This document shows, in pieces, positions 26,999-35,090 of a stretch of 64,000 nt of DNA. Position numbers and translations under genes: made by a program. The DNA lies in NCBI RefSeq assembly GCF_029961765.1, contig NZ_CP124681.1:744001-808000 (forward strand), in the 5' to 3' direction. This DNA comes from Nocardioides sp. QY071 (lineage in GTDB: Bacteria; Actinomycetota; Actinomycetes; Propionibacteriales; Nocardioidaceae). Within the stretch, counting starts at the first letter, position 1. Each line of letters begins with the position of its first letter. A model generated the notes under the pieces. That model searched no databases. It was not told the DNA's origin and worked only from the letters and a program-made list of their open reading frames with translations.

Positions 26999-28380
26999 GC
27001 AGGTGCTCCTTGCGTGATGGCCTCGGCGGCGCGACGGGCGCGGCGCTTGTGACCGTTGAACAGGTCGTTGAAGCGGTCGAGGGCCCAGATCGTGCGCATG
27101 CCGGCCTTGCCCATCATGAAGAACGGCGGGAACTTCGGCTCGTCGAGCCAGATGCCGGCGAGGTCGTCGTGCATGGTGCCGTCGACGATGTGGTCGGCGA
27201 TCAGCGAACCGATGTAGGGCGCTTGGGCGAGGCCGTGGCCGTTGCAGCAGCAGGAGTACCAGACGTTGTCGGCGAGCTTGCCGGCCAGCGAGATCCACGA
27301 CGACGTGATCGCGATCCAGCCACCCCAGGCCTGGGCCACCTTGACGTCCGAGAGCGACGGGAAGCGCGTGTGGAAGGCGTCCTCGAGCTCCTGGACCAGG
27401 CCCGGGTCGGGCGCCTTGTCCTTGGGCAGGGGGTAGCTGGTGCCGCGCTCGATCCGGCGTACGCCGATCACGATCGTGCCGCGCTCGGTGACCCGGAAGT
27501 GCTCCATGATCTGGTGCTGGCTGATCGTGCCGGTGCGGCTGGTCCAGCCGAGCGCCTCGATCCGCTCGGGGACGATCGGCTCGGTCTCGGCCTCGATGAG
27601 GTAGGCGGGGACCGAGAGACGCTCGGGGATGATGTCCCACTCGCCGGAGTAGGCGTTGGTGGAGAGCACGACCTTGTCGGCGATCACGGTGCCGCTCGGT
27701 GTCGTGATGACGACCTTGCCGTCGTCGCGGCGCCTCACGTCGTTCACCTTGCTCTGCTCGTGGACCCGGGCCGAGCTGGCGATCACTGCTGCGCGGAGAC
27801 CACGGCTGAGCTTGCCGGGGTTCAGCATGCCGCCGACGCCTTCCAGCATGCCGCCGACGAAGGCGCGCGGGATGCCGAGCTCCTCGGCCGTGCCCACCTG
27901 ACCGCGGCCGCCGGCCTTCCTCAGGATCTTGGCGCACGACTTGACGCGCAGCATCTGGATCGGCGAGATGGCGACCATGGCGAGGCCGTTGGGGACGAAC
28001 TCGCACTCGATGTCGAGGTCGCGGATCTTGCCCTGGAGGTACTCCGCGGCGTGGTCGGCCAGCATCACCATGCCCAACATCTGCTTGGGGTAGAAGAGCT
28101 TGAGCATCCGCAGGTCGCCGCCGGGGGCTCCGGAGATGTGGCCGCCGTTGCGGGAGCTGGAGCCGTAGCCGCAGAACTCCGCCTCGATCAGTGCCACGTC
28201 CTGGCCGCGCTCGGCCAGGCGCAGGGTCGTGCCCATGCCGCCGACGCCGCCGCCGATCACCGCGACGTCACAGGTGAGCTCGCCGCTGACCGCGGGCTGG
28301 AGGTCGGTCGGCGGGTCGATCCAGCCGCTGAACGTGCGGAGCTTGACCCTGCTCATCTGGTTCGTCATGTCCTTCGTCAC
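26995..28380 (-). CDS. FAD-dependent oxidase, DAO family (PuuB-like)
   Basis: A DAO-fold flavoenzyme of about 461 aa. Seen: the GxGxxG motif IGGGVGGMGTTLRLAERG near residue 40-58, EAEFCGYGSSSRNGGHISG (the family SRNGG loop), and a C-terminal GHGLAQAPYIGSLIAD FAD-contact helix. Relatives oxidise gamma-glutamylputrescine, glycine, sarcosine or other amines to imines, with H2O2 as by-product. The GTG at 28380 overlaps the stop of the amine oxidase gene (GTGA); the ATG at 28368 is an alternative. It is linked by ATGA to the aldehyde dehydrogenase. Two oxidases in one operon suggest two successive C-N or C-C oxidations. Confidence 0.88.
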   Translation of the reverse strand: MTKDMTNQMSRVKLRTFSGWIDPPTDLQPAVSGELTCDVAVIGGGVGGMGTTLRLAERGQDVALIEAEFCGYGSSSRNGGHISGAPGGDLRMLKLFYPKQMLGMVMLADHAAEYLQGKIRDLDIECEFVPNGLAMVAISPIQMLRVKSCAKILRKAGGRGQVGTAEELGIPRAFVGGMLEGVGGMLNPGKLSRGLRAAVIASSARVHEQSKVNDVRRRDDGKVVITTPSGTVIADKVVLSTNAYSGEWDIIPERLSVPAYLIEAETEPIVPERIEALGWTSRTGTISQHQIMEHFRVTERGTIVIGVRRIERGTSYPLPKDKAPDPGLVQELEDAFHTRFPSLSDVKVAQAWGGWIAITSSWISLAGKLADNVWYSCCCNGHGLAQAPYIGSLIADHIVDGTMHDDLAGIWLDEPKFPPFFMMGKAGMRTIWALDRFNDLFNGHKRRARRAAEAITQGAPA

Positions 28381-29759
28381 GAGAACGCCTTCTTCCGGCC
28401 GTGGGTCTCGGTGGCCGCGAGAAGCTGCGCGACATCTGCTGCGGCGCGCTGGCCCGACAGGACGGCGCCGTTCATGCTGCCCGTCCACTCGCCCGCGGTC
28501 TCCGTGCCGGCCCAGTGGATCCGGCCATGAGGCTCGGCCATGACGCTGCCGTAGCGCGTCGAGGCGTAAGGGGCGACGACTGGGTTCGGGCCGCCGGAGG
28601 CGAAGGTGTCCTCGTTCCAGCGCTGGTCGATGTAGTCGATCGGCTGGGCGGCCTCCGGGCCGAAGAGGTCGGTGAGCTGCTTCACGACCTGGTCCTTGCG
28701 GACTTCCGGAGCATGGGCGTCGAAGACGATCGGGTCGCAGAACGCCATCAGGATGCCGGGACCGTCGGCGCTCGGCGATACGTCGAACGTCGCGAACACG
28801 GTCGCGGTGTCGGTCGCGCTCTCGCCCGAGAGCCCGTTGGCTCGCCAGAAGGGCTTGTCGTAGGCGACGAAGGCCTTGCTCAGGGCGCCGAGGCCCCACG
28901 ACTTGATGAGTCCCTGGGCCGGCTCGGACAGGGACGGCTCGAACTCGATGCCGCCGCGGTGCTCGGTGGAGGTCGTGACGATGACGTACTTCGCTGAGAT
29001 CTGGTCGGCATCGGTGCTGACCGTGACACCGTCGCCGTCCTGCGTGATGCGGCGCACGGGAGCGCTGGTACGCACCCGGTCGCCCAGCAGCTCGGCGTAC
29101 CGGATGGCGATCCCCTGCGTCGTCTCGACGTACCGCGACTCCTGCATCCCACCTTCGGCGTCGAGCATGAAGTCGAAGCCGCCGAAGGCGCGGATGGTGC
29201 GCAGCACGTGCAACAACGAAACCTGGCTGGGGCGGCACCCCCACTCCACCTTGGTGACGATCGTCAACAGCGCCCGTGTGGTCGCCCGCGCCCCCTTGCG
29301 ACCGAGCCATTCCTCCAGAGAGATCGCGTCGAGCTCGGCCGCGCGGGGGGAGTTCCACGGAGCGTCGACGTCGATCGTCTTCGCCAGCTTGTCCAGCGCC
29401 AGCTGGATGCGGCCCATGTTGACCAGGGCCAGCGGTGAGATCTTGGGGATGGTGCCTGTGTAGGTGCTCTGCTTGCCACCGACCGACAAGACGCTGCGGC
29501 CCGTGGTGAACTGCGGCACGAGGGTGGCCCCGACCTGCTCGGCGACCTCGCGGATCGCGGTGTGGCGGTGCGACACCCAGGTCCCGCCCAGGTCGACCTT
29601 GACCCCGGCGACCTCGCCGGTGAACACCCGGCCGCCGACGCGGTCGCGGCCCTCGAGGACGACGACGGAGTGACCCTGGCTCACGAGGTCGTGAGCGGCC
29701 TTGAGACCGGCGAAGCCGGCGCCGACGATCACGACGTCGACGGACTGTGCCGCGTTCAC
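28377..29759 (-). CDS. Flavin monoamine oxidase
   Basis: A 460-aa flavin amine oxidase. Seen: FAD dinucleotide motif IVGAGFAGLKAAHDL at 11-25, the RVGGR motif at 40-44, DLGGTWV, the active-site region with TKVEWGCRPSQVSLL, and the C-terminal FAD motif HWAGTETAGEWTGSMNGAVLSG. It oxidises a primary or secondary amine to an imine that hydrolyses to an aldehyde or ketone, releasing H2O2. The family includes monoamine oxidases and cyclohexylamine oxidase; the presence of BVMOs and an esterase nearby favours a cyclic or secondary-carbon amine. GTG 29759 overlaps the membrane-protein stop (GTGA). Confidence 0.92.
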   Translation of the reverse strand: MNAAQSVDVVIVGAGFAGLKAAHDLVSQGHSVVVLEGRDRVGGRVFTGEVAGVKVDLGGTWVSHRHTAIREVAEQVGATLVPQFTTGRSVLSVGGKQSTYTGTIPKISPLALVNMGRIQLALDKLAKTIDVDAPWNSPRAAELDAISLEEWLGRKGARATTRALLTIVTKVEWGCRPSQVSLLHVLRTIRAFGGFDFMLDAEGGMQESRYVETTQGIAIRYAELLGDRVRTSAPVRRITQDGDGVTVSTDADQISAKYVIVTTSTEHRGGIEFEPSLSEPAQGLIKSWGLGALSKAFVAYDKPFWRANGLSGESATDTATVFATFDVSPSADGPGILMAFCDPIVFDAHAPEVRKDQVVKQLTDLFGPEAAQPIDYIDQRWNEDTFASGGPNPVVAPYASTRYGSVMAEPHGRIHWAGTETAGEWTGSMNGAVLSGQRAAADVAQLLAATETHGRKKAFS

Positions 29760-30457
29760 GACGCGACTCGCGCGATCGGAGCGGACGTGGCGACTGCGGC
29801 CTCACGGTGCTCGTGCAGCGCGCGGTAGGCGTGGAACAAGGTGATCGCCTGGCAGCCCCAGACGGTGAGCGCGATCGTGTAGAAGATCGTCCGGTACTCG
29901 TCGTCGAAGGAGAACGGGAAGAAGTCGTAGGTCACCGCGACGTACGTGCCGGCCGCGGTCGCCAGGCCCGTGAGGACGGCGACGAGGTGGGCGCCGGCCT
30001 TCCAGACCTTCATGGTGAAGTAGGCCAGGAAGACGGTCGTGAGCAGGTTCGTCGCGACGTAGAACCAGGCCACGCTGAGGTGCAGGGTGTCGTGCACCAG
30101 GCGGTCGTCGTGGATCGGCCCGAGGATCACGGCCGTCACGGCGGTCAGGGCGACGACTCCGAGCTTGACCGGAAGCGGTGGCTTGTAGCCGTGCGTGACG
30201 GTGAGCAGGCCGACGACCAGCAGGAGCGTGAAGCCGAACGAGCGTGAGAACGCGTCGAGGATGTAGGCGAGGTGGTACATCGGGCTGCTCTCGTCTCCGC
30301 CGAGGAGTGACCACACCAGGAAGTTGGTGGAGGAGACCGCCACCACGAACCACTCCAGGCAGAGCAGGTGGTTGCGGAAGCGGAGCGCCCTGAATCCGCA
30401 GATCCAGGTGGTCGCCATCAGCCAGAGATCGGCGGCCAGGAAGAGTAGTTCCTTCAT
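29756..30457 (-). CDS. Multi-pass membrane protein of unknown function
   Basis: A 233-aa integral membrane protein with about six or seven hydrophobic helices (AADLWLMATTWICGF, LEWFVVAVSSTNFLVWSLL, GFTLLLVVGLLTVTHGY, LGVVALTAVTAVILGP, TLHLSVAWFYVATNLLTTVFLAYF, LVAVLTGLATAAGTYVAV, TIFYTIALTVWGCQAITLF). No family is recognised and no signal for transport motifs is visible. It is the first gene of the amine oxidase operon, with GAGAGG before its ATG and operator site 2 upstream. Being first and overlapping the oxidase gene suggests a sensor, substrate entry or electron/peroxide-related role; this is a guess. Confidence 0.8.
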   Translation of the reverse strand: MKELLFLAADLWLMATTWICGFRALRFRNHLLCLEWFVVAVSSTNFLVWSLLGGDESSPMYHLAYILDAFSRSFGFTLLLVVGLLTVTHGYKPPLPVKLGVVALTAVTAVILGPIHDDRLVHDTLHLSVAWFYVATNLLTTVFLAYFTMKVWKAGAHLVAVLTGLATAAGTYVAVTYDFFPFSFDDEYRTIFYTIALTVWGCQAITLFHAYRALHEHREAAVATSAPIARVAS

Positions 30458-30481
30458 CGGTGGGTTCCTCTCGCAGAGCGA

Positions 30482-30502
30482 TCAAAAGACTTGATCATTT
30501 GA
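30482..30502. promoter_or_regulatory. Regulon operator, site 2 (amine oxidase operon / BVMO)
   Basis: Half-sites TCAAAAGA (30482-30489, one mismatch) and TCATTTGA (30495-30502) flank CTTGA. It lies 25 bp upstream of the membrane-protein/amine-oxidase operon and 184 bp upstream of the divergent BVMO gene. Confidence 0.7.
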
Positions 30503-30685
30503 GCGAGTCTGTGACCGAGAACACCCCCTGTCAACGCTCGGAGGGGGTCCTGGGGGCGATCCGTGGGAAGTCGGTGCACGCTGCACAAGGGTCGCTCCAA
30601 CCAGGTGCGCGCTGTCGTTGTGACCCCCGTCATGGGCGGAGACAGTGGTCGGCATCCGCAAGATGAGCAGTGAGGAGTGGTGGTC

Positions 30686-32197
30686 ATGGCAACAGAGGTG
30701 TCGGCGACGGTCGAGGAGCTCGACGTCGTCATCATCGGAGCTGGGATCTCCGGGATCGGCGCGGCTACCTACTTCAGCCGAGAGCTGCCCGGCAAGTCGC
30801 TGGTCGTTCTCGAGGGCCGCGCTGACATCGGTGGCACGTGGGACCTGTTCCGCTACCCCGGCATCCGCTCCGACTCGAACCTGCACACCTTCGGCTACGA
30901 GTTCAAGCCCTGGCTGCACGAGCACGCCATTGCTGACGCGCACCTGATCAAGGACTACCTCCAAGAGACCCTCACCGAGAACCGACTGACCGACCTGGTT
31001 CGGTTCCGCCATCGCGTGGTGGGTGCTGAATGGTCGACCGAGGAGGGCCGCTGGACGTTGACCGTCGAGGCCACCGACGCCGACGGCACCACGACGACCA
31101 AGTCGATCCGGGCGGGTTGGGTCTTCGCCGCGACGGGCTACTACCGCTACGACGAGGGCTACTCGCCCCAGTTCCCCGGGCGTGAGGACTTCGCCGGCAC
31201 CGTGGTGCATCCGCAGCACTGGCCCGAGGGCCTCGACTACACGGGCAAGAAGGTCGTCATCATCGGCAGTGGCGCCACTGCGATCACCATGGTCCCCGCG
31301 ATGCTCAAGGGTCCCGGCGCCGCGGCGCACGTCACGATGTTGCAGCGGACGCCGACGTACATCGCCTCCATGCCGCGCGTCGACAGCGTCGCGCTCCTGC
31401 TGACCAAGATGTTGGGCGACAAGCGGGGCTATGCCGCGACGCGGTGGAAGAACATCTGGCTGGAGCGCGCCCAGGTGCTCCTCCTGCGACGCTTCCCCAA
31501 GGTCGGCCGCCGCCTCATTCGTCGCGACAACGTGAAGCGGCTGCCTGTGGGCTATGACGTCGACAAGCACTTCAATCCGCCCTACAACCCCTGGGACCAG
31601 CGGTTGTGCCTGGCGCCCGACGGCGACTTCTTCGACGTGATCAAGGCCGGGACTGCCTCGGTCGCCACCGACAAGATCGTCCGCTTCACCGACACCGGGA
31701 TCCTGCTCGAATCCGGAGAGGAGCTCCCCGCGGACATCATCGTGACGGCGACGGGCCTGAACATGCAGCTCTTCAGCGGGATGCCGATCGTGGTCGATGG
31801 CAAGGAGGTCGACATCACCCAGTCCTACGCCTACCGCGGGATGCTGCTGAGCGGCATCCCGAACTGGGCGATGGCGATCGGCTACACGACCTCGTCCTGG
31901 ACGCTCAAGGTCAGCCTGATGTGCCGCTACTTCATCGACCTGCTCAAGCACATGGACGCCCACGGCTACGACCAGGCCGTCCCGGTCGCTCCCTCGGGCC
32001 TGGAGAGCCGTCCGGTGATGGACCTCCAGTCGGGCTACGCCCAGCGCGGCGCCAAGTACCTGCCCAAGCAGGGGCCGGCCGCACCGTGGCGGGTGGCGAT
32101 GTCGTACCAGGAGGACGCCAGGGCGCTGCGCGGCCCTGTCTTCGACGAGCACCTGAGCTTCGGCAGGACCCAGGAGCGGAGGCCGGCCCATGTCTGA
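30686..32197 (+). CDS. Type I Baeyer-Villiger monooxygenase (intact)
   Basis: A 503-aa flavin monooxygenase. Seen: FAD motif IIGAGISGIGAATYF, GGTWDLFRYPGIRSDSN, the exact BVMO fingerprint FAGTVVHPQHWP (near residue 169-180), NADPH motif IIGSGATAITM, and TATGLNMQ. The family inserts O2-derived oxygen next to a carbonyl and turns ketones into esters or lactones using NADPH. GAGGAG precedes the ATG at 30686. The stop lies inside the next gene (8-bp overlap), an alpha/beta hydrolase, which matches the usual ketone -> ester -> acid plus alcohol sequence. It is the intact relative of the frameshifted copy at 21432. Confidence 0.93.
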   Translation: MATEVSATVEELDVVIIGAGISGIGAATYFSRELPGKSLVVLEGRADIGGTWDLFRYPGIRSDSNLHTFGYEFKPWLHEHAIADAHLIKDYLQETLTENRLTDLVRFRHRVVGAEWSTEEGRWTLTVEATDADGTTTTKSIRAGWVFAATGYYRYDEGYSPQFPGREDFAGTVVHPQHWPEGLDYTGKKVVIIGSGATAITMVPAMLKGPGAAAHVTMLQRTPTYIASMPRVDSVALLLTKMLGDKRGYAATRWKNIWLERAQVLLLRRFPKVGRRLIRRDNVKRLPVGYDVDKHFNPPYNPWDQRLCLAPDGDFFDVIKAGTASVATDKIVRFTDTGILLESGEELPADIIVTATGLNMQLFSGMPIVVDGKEVDITQSYAYRGMLLSGIPNWAMAIGYTTSSWTLKVSLMCRYFIDLLKHMDAHGYDQAVPVAPSGLESRPVMDLQSGYAQRGAKYLPKQGPAAPWRVAMSYQEDARALRGPVFDEHLSFGRTQERRPAHV

Positions 32198-33128
32198 GAG
32201 CACCCTGTCGGCCGGCGCCGAGCAGTTCGCGCAGCTCCCCTCGGGCATCCGGGTCTGCTTCCGCGACCACGGTTCCTCGACGGACCCGGCCATCCTGCTC
32301 GTCGCGGGCCTCGGAGAGGACCAGACCTTCTGGGGCGACTCCTTCGTCGAGGCGCTCGTCTCCCGCGGCTACCGGGTCGTGACGATGGACAATCGCGATG
32401 TCGGACAGTCGTCGTTCGCGACGACACCTCCTCCCGCGATCTGGCGCCAAGCCCTCTCGCGTCCGCGCAAGGACGGCTACACCTTGGCCGACATGGCCCG
32501 GGACTGCGTCGGCGTGCTCGACCATCTCGGCATCGACCGGGTCCACCTCGTCGGGCGGTCGATGGGTGGCATGATCGCCCAGACGGTCGCGGCCACCGAG
32601 CCCGACCGGGTCCTGTCGTTGACGTCCATCTACTCGACCACCGGCTCGACGAAGGTGGGCCAGCCGGCGAAGTCGACGATCAGGATCCTGGTCCTCGCGC
32701 CCGAGGCGAGGAACCGCACGGATGCCGTGCGCGCGCACCTGCGCATCACCCGGCACATCGCCGGGACGTCGTACCCCATGGACGACGCGGCGGAGGCTGC
32801 TCTCGCGGCGCGCGGATGGGATCGCAGTGGTGGAGATCCGGCCGCCGGCGTCGCCCGCCAGATCCAGGCGATCCAGCTGTCCGGTGATCGCACGGCGCAG
32901 CTTCGCCGGATCACGGTGCCCACGCTGGTCATCCACGGGGACCGCGACCTCATGGTCGCCCCCAGCGGTGGCGAGGCCACCGCCCGGGCCATCACCTCGG
33001 CGCAGCACGTCGTGATCCCGGGGATGGGGCACCACATCCCCGAAGAGCTGGTCGATCCGGTCACGCGCTACATCTCGGGTCACGCGGACCGAGTCGGCTC
33101 CGGGAACCCCCAGGTCGAGATCTCCTGA
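32190..33128 (+). CDS. Alpha/beta hydrolase (esterase/lactonase)
   Basis: A 312-aa alpha/beta hydrolase. Seen: oxyanion region LVAGLGEDQTFW, nucleophile elbow VGRSMGGMIAQ (Ser near 129), acid in HGDRDLMV (near 252) and catalytic His in GMGHHIPEEL (near 277). It overlaps the BVMO gene by 8 bp and so is almost surely co-translated. The natural inference is hydrolysis of the ester or lactone made by that enzyme. The ATG at 32190 lies within the end of the BVMO frame. Confidence 0.9.
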   Translation: MSESTLSAGAEQFAQLPSGIRVCFRDHGSSTDPAILLVAGLGEDQTFWGDSFVEALVSRGYRVVTMDNRDVGQSSFATTPPPAIWRQALSRPRKDGYTLADMARDCVGVLDHLGIDRVHLVGRSMGGMIAQTVAATEPDRVLSLTSIYSTTGSTKVGQPAKSTIRILVLAPEARNRTDAVRAHLRITRHIAGTSYPMDDAAEAALAARGWDRSGGDPAAGVARQIQAIQLSGDRTAQLRRITVPTLVIHGDRDLMVAPSGGEATARAITSAQHVVIPGMGHHIPEELVDPVTRYISGHADRVGSGNPQVEIS

Positions 33129-33181
33129 CGCCCGGGCGCGACGCGGCGCCGGCGGCGGTCGGATACGGCACACTGCCTCTC

Positions 33182-34417
33182 ATGGAGGATCTGTGGCCGG
33201 CGCCCTCGCCCACGGCCGGGCAGGTGATCCGCACGGTGTGCCAGCGGCTGCTCGCCGAGAGCGACGAGCTGGCGGAGGCCCTCACCCGGCCGGCCCTCAC
33301 CGCCCAGAACAGCGACGAGCTCGTCGCGGACGGATCGCTCGCCGACGAGGACCGTCACATCAGCCGTTCGGACCTCGTGCAGTGGCTCACCTCGAACATC
33401 CATCGGCCGGGCCAGCGGGTGGAGCCGTACTTCGACTCCAGGACGACGGCGTACATCCACGACCTCGCGACGCGTGGCATCGCGCCGGACTACGCCTCCG
33501 CGTGGCGCGTTGCGCTCGCGCTGGCCTGGCGACGCTGGCTCCAGGAATGCCTGGCCCAGCGCGCGGATCCCGATGTCCTCGTCGAGGTCCTCGACGTCGT
33601 GGCCCAGTCGATGGTGCAGTACGCCGTCGACTGGGTTGCCGCTGCGCGGGAGACCCGGCTCGCCGATGAGGTGGTCGACGCCGATGCCGAGGCGCTCGCG
33701 ATGATCCGGATGATCGGGAGCGGGGCTCCGCTTCCCCAGGACGTCGCGGAGGCGCGCCTCAACTACCGGCTCACGCGCTCCCACACCGCGCTCACCCTGT
33801 GGGTCGCCGAGCCGGCCCGGGCCGATGCGCTCGAAGCGGCGGTGGCGGCGGTGCGGTCGACCGCGGCGGGCAGGACGGCCCTGGTCGCCCGGGCCAGCAC
33901 GACCGCGCGCTGGATCTGGGTCTCCGGGCCGGAGTCCGGCGACCTGAACGCCATCGAGAAGGTCCTGGCGAAGGCGGAGCCGGTCCGCTCGGCGGCAGGA
34001 CGTCCCGGCCACGGGCTGGACGGCTTCCGCTCGAGCCACCGTGAGGCGCTCGCGGCGCAAGCGATGATCATCCGGCTCGGCTCGGAACGGCGCTTCACGG
34101 CGTACGGCGACGTCGAGCTCATCGACGCCCTCACCCAGGACCGGGGGAGTGCCCAGCGCTTCGTCACCAGCACGCTGGGGCCCCTGGCCGACGCCGACGA
34201 AGCGCTGCGAGAGGCACTGCTCACCTACGTGCAGTGCGGCTTCAACACGACGCGGGCCGCGGCCAACCTCTACGCCCACCGCAACACGGTCGAGCGCCGG
34301 GTGTCGCGTGCCAACGAGCTCTCGACCGTGAAGGTCGAGGACAACCCCACGCACGTCGCTGCGGCCCTGCTGGTCCTCGAGATCGCGCCCGACATCGTGA
34401 CGAGCACGGACCACTAG
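33182..34417 (+). CDS. PucR/CdaR-type transcriptional regulator
   Basis: A 411-aa regulator with an N-terminal helical sensor region, a central degenerate GGDEF-like segment (DALEAAVAAVRSTAAGRTALVARAS), and the C-terminal PucR helix-turn-helix: LLTYVQCGFNTTRAAANLYAHRNTVERRVSRA at about 350-381 in outline. Members are usually activators of catabolic genes for purines, amino acids or aromatic compounds. It starts 53 bp after the hydrolase gene and may control the block. Its TAG stop at 34415-34417 lies in the CTAG that begins a MITE-like element, so its original C-terminus may have differed. Confidence 0.87.
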   Translation: MEDLWPAPSPTAGQVIRTVCQRLLAESDELAEALTRPALTAQNSDELVADGSLADEDRHISRSDLVQWLTSNIHRPGQRVEPYFDSRTTAYIHDLATRGIAPDYASAWRVALALAWRRWLQECLAQRADPDVLVEVLDVVAQSMVQYAVDWVAAARETRLADEVVDADAEALAMIRMIGSGAPLPQDVAEARLNYRLTRSHTALTLWVAEPARADALEAAVAAVRSTAAGRTALVARASTTARWIWVSGPESGDLNAIEKVLAKAEPVRSAAGRPGHGLDGFRSSHREALAAQAMIIRLGSERRFTAYGDVELIDALTQDRGSAQRFVTSTLGPLADADEALREALLTYVQCGFNTTRAAANLYAHRNTVERRVSRANELSTVKVEDNPTHVAAALLVLEIAPDIVTSTDH

Positions 34418-34579
34418 GCCGTGTCTCCCAAGTCGGCGCCGTAGCGAGCGGCGTTTCCGGCCGATCTGGCAAGGTGGCGGAGCGACGTCGTGCTGGATCG
34501 CCCTTCGAGCGACGCCAACGCAGCCAGATCGAGTCGGAAACGTCGCGTAGTAGGCGGGGACTTGGGTGACACGGCCTAG
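34414..34579. mobile_element. MITE-like element with terminal inverted repeats
   Basis: About 166 bp bounded by 21-bp inverted ends that differ at one position: CTAGGCCGTGTCTCCCAAGT (34414-34433, plus C) and, on the other strand, the same from 34579 inward with TGACAC in place of the expected AGACAC. Internal blocks also pair (CGTTTCCG..CGATCTGGC at left with GCCAGATCG..CGGAAACG at right), so the whole unit can fold as a long hairpin. It encodes no transposase. The CTAG at both ends fits a TA or CTAG target duplication. It probably moved with a transposase encoded elsewhere. Confidence 0.7.
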
Positions 34580-34848
34580 AGCTCTTCGAGCTGCCGGTAC
34601 CTGGCCAGGGCGGGCAGGGCCAGGACCAGGCCGGCGTCGGACTCCGTCACGCCGGCGGGCTCGAGCATCGCCTGAGAAGCGGTGGCCATGAGGCAGTACG
34701 CGAGGATCACGGACCAGCGGCTCCTTGCTGGCCGCGCGGGTTGATCGGTGATCGAGCGACTCGTGGTGGCCGGTTCACGCTGCATCGGTGCGCTCGGCGT
34801 GAGTGCACGGTGCCCACTGAACAGTTCGGCCAGTCGATGGTGTTCCAC
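34576..34848 (-). pseudogene. Possible small ORF or gene remnant beside the MITE
   Basis: The 327-bp stretch between the MITE and the next operon holds one reverse frame of 90 codons from a GTG at 34848. Its C-terminal 40 residues (VILAYCLMATASQAML, then LVLALPALARYRQLEEL) look helical and protein-like; the N-terminal half looks random. Its stop is formed in the MITE end (CTAG), which suggests truncation of an older gene. I cannot name the family. It may also be chance coding potential. Confidence 0.25.
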
Positions 34849-34857
34849 CTCACTTGA

Positions 34858-34878
34858 TCATCTGATACGGTCATTTGA
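34858..34878. promoter_or_regulatory. Regulon operator, site 3 (aminotransferase operon)
   Basis: Half-sites TCATCTGA (34858-34865) and TCATTTGA (34871-34878) are both perfect palindromes of the TCANNTGA type. They lie 28 bp upstream of the 57-aa ORF that heads the aminotransferase operon. The flanks ACTTGA and ACAAGT extend the outer dyad. Confidence 0.75.
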
Positions 34879-34905
34879 ACAAGTCGTCCCGAGTAGGAGC
34901 CAGCC

Positions 34906-35079
34906 ATGACCGTTGTGCCGGACGTCCCGTCCCTGCCGGCCGTTCCGCGGGACAGGCCCGTGACGGAGATCCTCGAGGGAGTCCTCACCCGCGGCCGGAT
35001 CGACCGGTTCGACGCCGACGTCGAGCCGGCGCCGGCAACGCTCCAGGCGGGGTCGACCGACCTCGGTCTGGGCGCCTGA
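34906..35079 (+). CDS. 57-aa ORF at the head of the aminotransferase operon
   Basis: A short frame starting at ATG 34906 with a strong GTAGGAG at ideal spacing and ending TGA at 35079, 11 bp before the aminotransferase ATG. The peptide begins MTVVPDVPSLPAVPRD and ends GSTDLGLGA; the middle EILEGVLTRGRIDRFD may be a helix. It has no Cys, no signal peptide and no known domain. The ribosome site and its position right after operator site 3 make it a likely expressed gene. It could be a small accessory protein or a leader peptide; it does not show an attenuator-like run of one amino acid. Confidence 0.65.
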   Translation: MTVVPDVPSLPAVPRDRPVTEILEGVLTRGRIDRFDADVEPAPATLQAGSTDLGLGA

Positions 35080-35090
35080 GGAGGGCGACC

